In this document: positions 45,156 to 49,311 of the stretch, in pieces | Numbering within the stretch: position 1 is the stretch's first letter | How the letters are laid out: each line of letters opens with the position of its first letter | Source: Candidatus Brocadiaceae bacterium | GTDB taxonomy: Bacteria; Planctomycetota; Brocadiia; Brocadiales; Brocadiaceae | Assembly: GCA_015661205.1 (NCBI GenBank) | Contig: JACVXV010000013.1 | Location: 1-49,311 of the forward strand | DNA length: 49,311 nucleotides | Direction of reading: 5' to 3' | Position numbers and translations under genes: made by a program | Notes under the pieces: model-generated | Database searches by the model: none | What the model was told of the DNA's origin: nothing | What the model saw: only the letters and a program-made list of their open reading frames with translations

Positions 45156-46223
45156 TTGGGCGGCATCTTTAAGGGCTTGGGCGACCTGGTAGAAAAACTT
45201 TCAGACCTTGCTGAAACGGGAAAGGAATTCAAGAAAACGGGGGAAATCAAGGGACTAGACAAAAATCTGAGCGGACTCTTCGGAGAATCCGAGCGGGGTA
45301 TCCGGGACATGTTTAAAAAGGCGAAACAGGCGGCGCCCTGCATTATCTTCTTCGACGAACTGGACGTCATCGCTTCAAAACGGGGAGAAGGAGGCGATTC
45401 GCACGTGACCGAACGCGTCATCGGGCAATTCCTCACGGAAATGGACAGCATAGAAGAACTGAAGGGCGTTCTTGTGCTTGCGGCCACAAACCACATGGAT
45501 CAGATAGACCCGGCACTGCTGCGAGCGGGGCGTTTTGATTACCTCATCGAAATCCCCATCCCCGACGAAAATGCCCTGGAGAAAAATATGACGGACGTGG
45601 CATGGCTTGCGCCTCTGGCAAAGAGACATGAAGAGGTAATCGCATTTGTCATGACTCATAACCCTACAGACCGCTGCGGAATTACGCCCGTAGTCCCCTT
45701 ACGGTTTTGCACGATTTATAAAAACCAGGAGGCACTCTTTCAGGCAGTGGCGCCCCATAAGGAAAAGATATTGAGTTTCGTCGAATACACCTCGGATAAG
45801 GCCGAGTGGGCAGTAAAAATCTTTTGTGACCGAAAAACCTTCATGGATGGACATGACAAAAAAATATCTGGCGCCACCCACGAGCCTGCGTCATTACTAC
45901 CGGGAGAAAATTATTTATTGGCAAAGAAGATGCGCAGGATACGGGAGGAGACATTCACCGTGGACATTCAAGCAATTTTGAGCGATATCCATTGCGCCGT
46001 AACACCCCATGTTGACTGCCACAGATTCTTGCGGTGTACCGAAAAAAACGTCCATGACAGACCATTTGATATGGTTATGAATACGGCCTTCCTTGTAGAG
46101 CAGCAGACGCTCCCCGTATTTCAAGGCGTCGTGGATACCCTGGCAGAAAAGTATAAGGCAGATGGATTCGTATTTGAATTGTTAGTCCCCTGGCCGCCGT
46201 ATAATTTCTGCCCGGAATTGTGA
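45156..46223 (+). pseudogene. fused remnant of gvpH, a Cdc48-like ATPase gene and gvpF/L
   Basis: One 355-codon frame joins three gas-vesicle cluster proteins. Residues 1-35 ([19 protein letters not shown]) are GvpH-like; the homology extends upstream without a start codon. Residues 40-139 are the middle of a Cdc48/FtsH-type AAA domain: [11 protein letters not shown], Walker [11 protein letters not shown], and the arginine-finger stretch [10 protein letters not shown], but no Walker A. Residues 148-355 are Gvp[35 protein letters not shown] and the end PWPPYNF. Each junction keeps the frame. No ribosome site or normal start is visible (the frame opens at TTG). It is best read as deletion-fused pseudogenes; a working fusion protein is less likely. 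Confidence 0.8.
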
Positions 46224-46495
46224 AAAACCAAAACAGGTAATAGTTGCGGTTGCATCCCCATATCGGAGTAATATTCCTGGACGTTAAACTGCCTGATATT
46301 GATGGTCTGGAACTGGCATACCTCATCAGGCTACACTACCCGGGAATGAAAATTGTTATCATCACGGGATATTATTATCGTGACTCCGAGGCTGTGCAGC
46401 AGTGACTCGTAAACGGCATCTTCAATGGCTTCATCGGCAAGCCCTTCAATATTTCCGAGATTCTCGCAGTCTTAGAGTCTCCCCTCCACCCGTAA
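46222..46495 (+). pseudogene. response-regulator receiver domain, deleted and interrupted
   Basis: KPKQVIVAV (46225-46251) is a typical first strand. The sequence then switches frame to VIFLDVKLPDIDGLELAYLI and GMKIVIITGYYY, hits a TGA at 46403-46405, and continues in the same frame with GFIGKPFNISEILAVLE to a stop at 46493. The segment with the acidic pair and helix 1 is gone. It is another remnant with both ends present. Confidence 0.75.
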
Positions 46496-47148
46496 TAGTC
46501 CATACCGCAGCCTGTTTGGCGCAAAGATTATAGAAAAGCATCGCTTGAAATAAGAGACAATGTCTTATAAACAATAATTTGACATTTTCCAGCAAACATT
46601 TTTTGCGAAGTCTCGTATTCAGCCTTGTATATGGCTTTGGGGAAGATTTTAACACTTCCTGACTTTCGGCTCTCTTCCGGCTCGTTTGGGTTATGGTAAC
46701 GCTATTAATCTTCTGAGAAACCCAATATCAAATATCGAACCAGGAATAATGAATCTTGTATCCCATATCCGATAGGGCATCCGTGAACGGAATCATGGCA
46801 ATCATACCATAGAATCACTTCCCTGTAAGGCACGCCGCATAAGCAAGGCGTCTTGTTTGTATAAAACATAATCCTCCTATTCCCTCTTTGCTCATGAAGA
46901 TATAACTTGTTTGAAAATAATTTTACGAGGCATAATTGCAAGGCATGGCTTTCGCTTCGTGTACATCAGCAAAAGAATCCTTGCGGATGTAAGGGAATAG
47001 AGAAGTAAGAACGGGCGGCAGGATGTTCAACATTCTTTCTTATTGCTCATACTTCCAACTTCATAATATAGAGTTAATTACTTGTAATTTTGTGGTTTGT
47101 ATTTTATATCTTGTTGTAATATTTATCGAATGAGAGGGGGTGATAAAC
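46496..47148. other. 650-bp gene-free region before gvpA
   Basis: No gene recognised; open frames here are short and lack ribosome sites or family similarity. The AT-rich last 100 bases should contain the gvpA promoter, but no convincing sigma-70 or sigma-54 boxes were found. Confidence 0.5.
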
Positions 47149-47367
47149 ATGGCAAAGGTACAGAAATCCACGGATTCGTCCAGCCTGGCAGAGGTTGTTG
47201 ACAGAATACTCGACAAGGGTATCGTTATCAATGCATGGGTCAAGGTGTCTTTGGTAGGTATTGAGTTGCTTTCCATAGAGGCCTGGGTCGTCATTGCATC
47301 AGTTGAGACGTATTTAAAGTACGCCGAGGCAATCGGTTTGACGGCAACGGCAGCAGCGCCAGCATAG
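47149..47367 (+). CDS. gvpA: gas vesicle major structural protein GvpA
   Basis: A 72-residue protein, nearly all family signature: [20 protein letters not shown] then [20 protein letters not shown] and [15 protein letters not shown]. GvpA polymerises into the gas-permeable wall of the vesicle. The ATG at 47149 follows a strong GAGAGGGGGTGAT; an in-frame GTG nine bases earlier is inside that site and is rejected. It is intact although the neighbouring accessory genes upstream are wrecked. Confidence 0.95.
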   Translation: MAKVQKSTDSSSLAEVVDRILDKGIVINAWVKVSLVGIELLSIEAWVVIASVETYLKYAEAIGLTATAAAPA

Positions 47368-47736
47368 TATGGGATTTTTGGGGGCGGGCCTTGTGTTTGC
47401 CTATGCCTTAAGACAGGTTCACAATTCGGCTCATCGCAGAGAACGCCGGGATCGCAGAGATAGTTAGAGGCAGGGGTTTTTATGAATTGCCCCTACGATA
47501 GCTACATTGAATTTCCTCAGCGCCAAACTATGTGGTTTCTCTCGATTCAATAGTTTTCTCCGCATACTTGCGCACTCTGCGGTGAACGACTACAAAGCCG
47601 ATGGGGTTTATCCCAGGGCGGGAGAACGCAAGGTTTCGCCCCTACAACGCTTTGCACTTTAGCATTTTTGAAGATAAATTAAGTATAAAGTATCTAATGG
47701 CCTTACAAACAGCGCATTTTTAATAAGGAGGGTACC
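47368..47736. other. 370-bp gap with repeat fragments
   Basis: No gene. It contains fragments of the CGCAGAGAACGC repeat (near 47437-47460) and its inverse (near 47569-47586), and a GCCCCTACG tract. The strong ribosome site of the next gene is at 47725-47732. Confidence 0.5.
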
Positions 47737-47943
47737 GTGGGAAAACAAACAGATGATATGACAAGATTGGTTGGAGAGATACGCGCTTGTGATGAACATC
47801 GGGCAGATTTTATTAAAGGAGTGCAGAACAGGGTTAAACAGTGTGCTGAAGAAACGAGATGGATGATTGCCAACTTCAGAAACGATATAGAGGGCGCCCA
47901 TTCAGTTTTTGGTGGGAGAAAAACCGCTCATCACAAAAGATAG
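47737..47943 (+). CDS. small helical protein downstream of gvpA
   Basis: A 68-residue charged, helical protein (MTRLVGEIRACDEHRADFIK, VKQCAEETRWMIANFRNDIE) ending in a basic tail. A perfect AAGGAGG five to seven bases before the GTG start supports it as a real gene. I do not recognise the family. Its position 370 bp after gvpA in the same direction suggests a gas-vesicle accessory role, but this is inference. Confidence 0.65.
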   Translation: MGKQTDDMTRLVGEIRACDEHRADFIKGVQNRVKQCAEETRWMIANFRNDIEGAHSVFGGRKTAHHKR

Positions 47944-47987
47944 CATTGTTAGGAAAAGTCAATAGTGCATTGTATAGAGATTTCAAA

Positions 47988-48150
47988 GTAGGGACACGGT
48001 GCCCGTGTCCCTGCGTGTGAACAAAAAAGTCGCCAAAGGCCTCATTTAATCGTATAGGAATTTTCATTTTATGTAAGAGGTTTTGGGCTGGCACGGTTGA
48101 AACCGTGCCTACAAAGCGGATGGTAAAAATGGTAGGCACGTATTTATCCG
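47988..48150. repeat. palindromic repeats between small genes
   Basis: GGGACACGG with CCGTGTCCC (47991-48011; relative of 39001-39020) and GGCACGGTT/AACCGTGCC (48090-48109), with a further GGCACG...CGTGCC pair near 48135-48156. Confidence 0.8.
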
Positions 48151-48184
48151 TGCCTGGCATAACTCATAAAGGCAGAGGAAACCA

Positions 48185-48535
48185 GTGTTAAGAAATTCTC
48201 ACAAAATAAAAGTAATAAACGCCACGTGCGCGTTTTGCCGGGGAAAGGGAATAGACCCCTTCGGCATTATGTCATATACCTCACGGTGTTGTGTGTGTGG
48301 TGGAAAGGGTACCATGCCGGTTCAGCCGCCTTTCTTCAAGTGCGCGCACTGCTGCGGCACGGGGGCTATCAAGACGTTAACGTGTACTGCATGCATGGGA
48401 AAAGGCGTTCTGCCCATTACGACGAAACCTACCCGGATATGCCCCACATGCCGTGGTTCCGGCGATGACCTGTCGAATCGGGCGATGTATTGCCTGCAAT
48501 GCCGTGGAAGTGGGATGGTGGTTGCTTGTAAATAA
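48185..48535 (+). CDS. protein of six DnaJ-type zinc-finger motifs
   Basis: A 116-residue protein made almost wholly of CxxCxGxG repeats: CAFCRGKG (15), CCVCGGKG (35), CAHCCGTG (53), CTACMGKG (67), CPTCRGSG (86) and CLQCRGSG (103). DnaJ has four such motifs in a larger protein with J and C-terminal domains; here the cysteine-rich part stands alone with two extra units. It should bind three zinc ions and may hold unfolded chains, perhaps gas-vesicle proteins. GTG start, with AGAGGA five bases upstream. Function unproven. Confidence 0.75.
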   Translation: MLRNSHKIKVINATCAFCRGKGIDPFGIMSYTSRCCVCGGKGTMPVQPPFFKCAHCCGTGAIKTLTCTACMGKGVLPITTKPTRICPTCRGSGDDLSNRAMYCLQCRGSGMVVACK

Positions 48536-48536
48536 T

Positions 48537-48612
48537 ACCCTGCCTCCCCTTCGGGGCTTGTATTATTTTGTTGTCTGTAACAGGGGGCTTCACCCCCCGC
48601 TATATCCTGATC
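48537..48612 (+). repeat. CCCCTTCGGGGCTTG repeat unit
   Basis: Direct copy of the unit at 12391-12475 (CCTTCGGGGCTTGTATT, then AGGGGGCTTCACCCCCCGC and TATATCCTG). Inverted and diverged copies are at 12140-12256 and 39276-39400. Confidence 0.85.
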
Positions 48613-48638
48613 TTTACCCACACTTAACGCCGTTGGTT

Positions 48639-48980
48639 TCAGGGCGCTGAGCTAGGTGGCTGGAGTGCGTAGGGATAAAATTGCCGTATACGTGGAAGAG
48701 GGAGTTTTTTGAAAATGGCATACATTTCAATTCCGGTGTCCAAACGTTGTAAGCCACGCCAGATGCACTCCGTGCCGGGCATACCGTCGCGCTTACGCCC
48801 CAAGTGACCACCGATGATACCTACCATCCATCCAAGATTTGCCCTTGTGCCAGCCCCCCGATCTCCCGTCAGCGGGGGACAGTGGCTTGCCACATTCCTT
48901 ACAACTTTCATACCGCCGTGAGTCACGAGACGTGGGCAGTCGGTACGCGCTCTTATAATACATGCGTGCATATAATACAC
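48639..48980 (-). pseudogene. IS4-type transposase, C-terminal remnant
   Basis: The frame contains GWMVGIIGGHLGRKRDGMPG then TECIWRGLQRLD, the conserved C-terminal stretch of IS4/Tn5-type transposases (compare GGxLxRKGDGxPGxxTxWxGLQR). The rest of the transposase is missing; the first 30 codons are unrelated. A dead fragment. Confidence 0.7.
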
Positions 48981-49149
48981 ATATGTATTGTTCGTGCCAA
49001 GACTTTAATTGATTTTCTACCCGTAGGGCACGGCTTCAGCCTTGCGCCTTTCTGAAATCGCACGAGGAGGTTGCAAACCATAAGGGCTGTCCTGTTGCCG
49101 CCCTGAAATTCCTACACGGGCAAACAACAATTAAATTCCGTTGAATGGA

Positions 49150-49178
49150 TTGAAAAGGTTGGTAAAATAGTGTCATAT
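49150..49178 (+). promoter_or_regulatory. candidate promoter for the comM/yifB-like gene
   Basis: TTGAAA (49150-49155) and TCATAT (49173-49178) with 17 bases between, 28 bases before the ATG. It matches the sigma-70 pattern at nine of twelve positions. Confidence 0.4.
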
Positions 49179-49206
49179 CCATGGGACATTATTTGAGGAA
49201 TAATGT

Positions 49207-49311
49207 ATGCTTGCGAAGGTTAAAAGTATCGCGGTATTTGGAATTGACGCGTATTTGCTGGACGTTGAGGTGTACGTTACCGGCGGCGAGATGCCTTACA
49301 CGGTGATTGTC
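49207..49311 (+). CDS. Mg-chelatase-like AAA ATPase, YifB/ComM family (5' end only)
   Basis: Only the first 35 codons are inside the window. They give LAKVKSIAVFGIDAYLLDVE and EMPYTVIV, the conserved N-terminus of YifB/ComM proteins, a ring helicase family involved in natural transformation and branch migration. GAGGA lies seven bases before the ATG. The gene runs off the end. Confidence 0.8.
   Translation, partial: MLAKVKSIAVFGIDAYLLDVEVYVTGGEMPYTVIV

Noticed and set aside
46446-46941. Two minus-strand frames of 69 and 78 codons
   Set aside because: They overlap the receiver remnant or AT-rich spacer, with no ribosome site or family match.
1-49311. tRNA or rRNA genes
   Set aside because: I scanned for T-loop-like GTTCGA stretches; those found (for example near 36604) are in coding sequence, without cloverleaf pairing.

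Overview
The window looks like chromosomal DNA from an anammox-type planctomycete (Candidatus Brocadiaceae; Kuenenia or Brocadia-like). The main support is a secreted octaheme protein of the hydroxylamine oxidoreductase family (17987-19432). A von Willebrand/DUF4159 pair of a kind common in planctomycetes, gas-vesicle genes and B12-binding radical SAM enzymes fit the same picture. The assignment is inferred from gene content; no rRNA, tRNA or other marker gene is visible apart from rnpA and the start of a comM/yifB-like gene.

Layout. 1-4500 (minus strand): a tightly packed, AT-rich five-gene signalling cluster (receiver-like protein, two unknowns, GAF/histidine-kinase-like ATPase, GAF-like protein). 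4568-11290 (minus): a branched-chain amino acid type (LIV) ABC importer with all five subunits (livH, livM, livG, livF, livK) and a methyltransferase at its end. A PIN/UPF0175 toxin-antitoxin pair sits between livG and livF and is bracketed by 46-bp direct repeats. 11339-14223 (minus): a second LIV set in decay. Its livG has lost the 3' end in a repeat, and its livM and livH have each lost an internal block. 14435-17808: UPF0104 membrane protein and MgtA-type P-ATPase. 17987-24415 (plus): the octaheme protein, a lone P-loop ATPase, a radical SAM protein and a polyprenyl-phosphate sugar phosphotransferase.

24520-29706 is a mobile and defence-like patch: an IS3-type remnant, a FIST-GGDEF gene broken at both ends, a group II intron domain V-like remnant, an AlbA_2/HATPase gene, and a frameshifted PHP-SMC-like (TrlF-type) ATPase. 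30005-33306 holds the VWA and DUF4159 genes. 33939-34565 holds a broken Xre/RES toxin-antitoxin pair that keeps a good promoter with an overlapping inverted repeat, then a MITE-like nested inverted repeat. 34565-37174: a radical SAM protein and a secreted TPR protein. 37385-42815 (minus): a ZnuABC-type metal importer with an outer-membrane protein and a small Cys/His membrane protein. 43166-44415: a secreted unknown and rnpA.

44758-48535 is a degraded gas-vesicle locus. Pieces of a GNAT enzyme, a Fis-type helix-turn-helix, GvpH, a Cdc48-like ATPase, GvpF/L and a response regulator lie head to tail, three of them fused in one 355-codon frame. An intact gvpA, a small helical protein and a six-motif DnaJ-type zinc-finger protein follow. 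An IS4-type remnant and the start of a comM/yifB gene close the window.

Two themes run through the window. Many genes have lost their middle while both ends remain. The longer intergenic gaps are filled with composite islands of short palindromic repeats that recur, in both orientations, from 7 to 49 kb.
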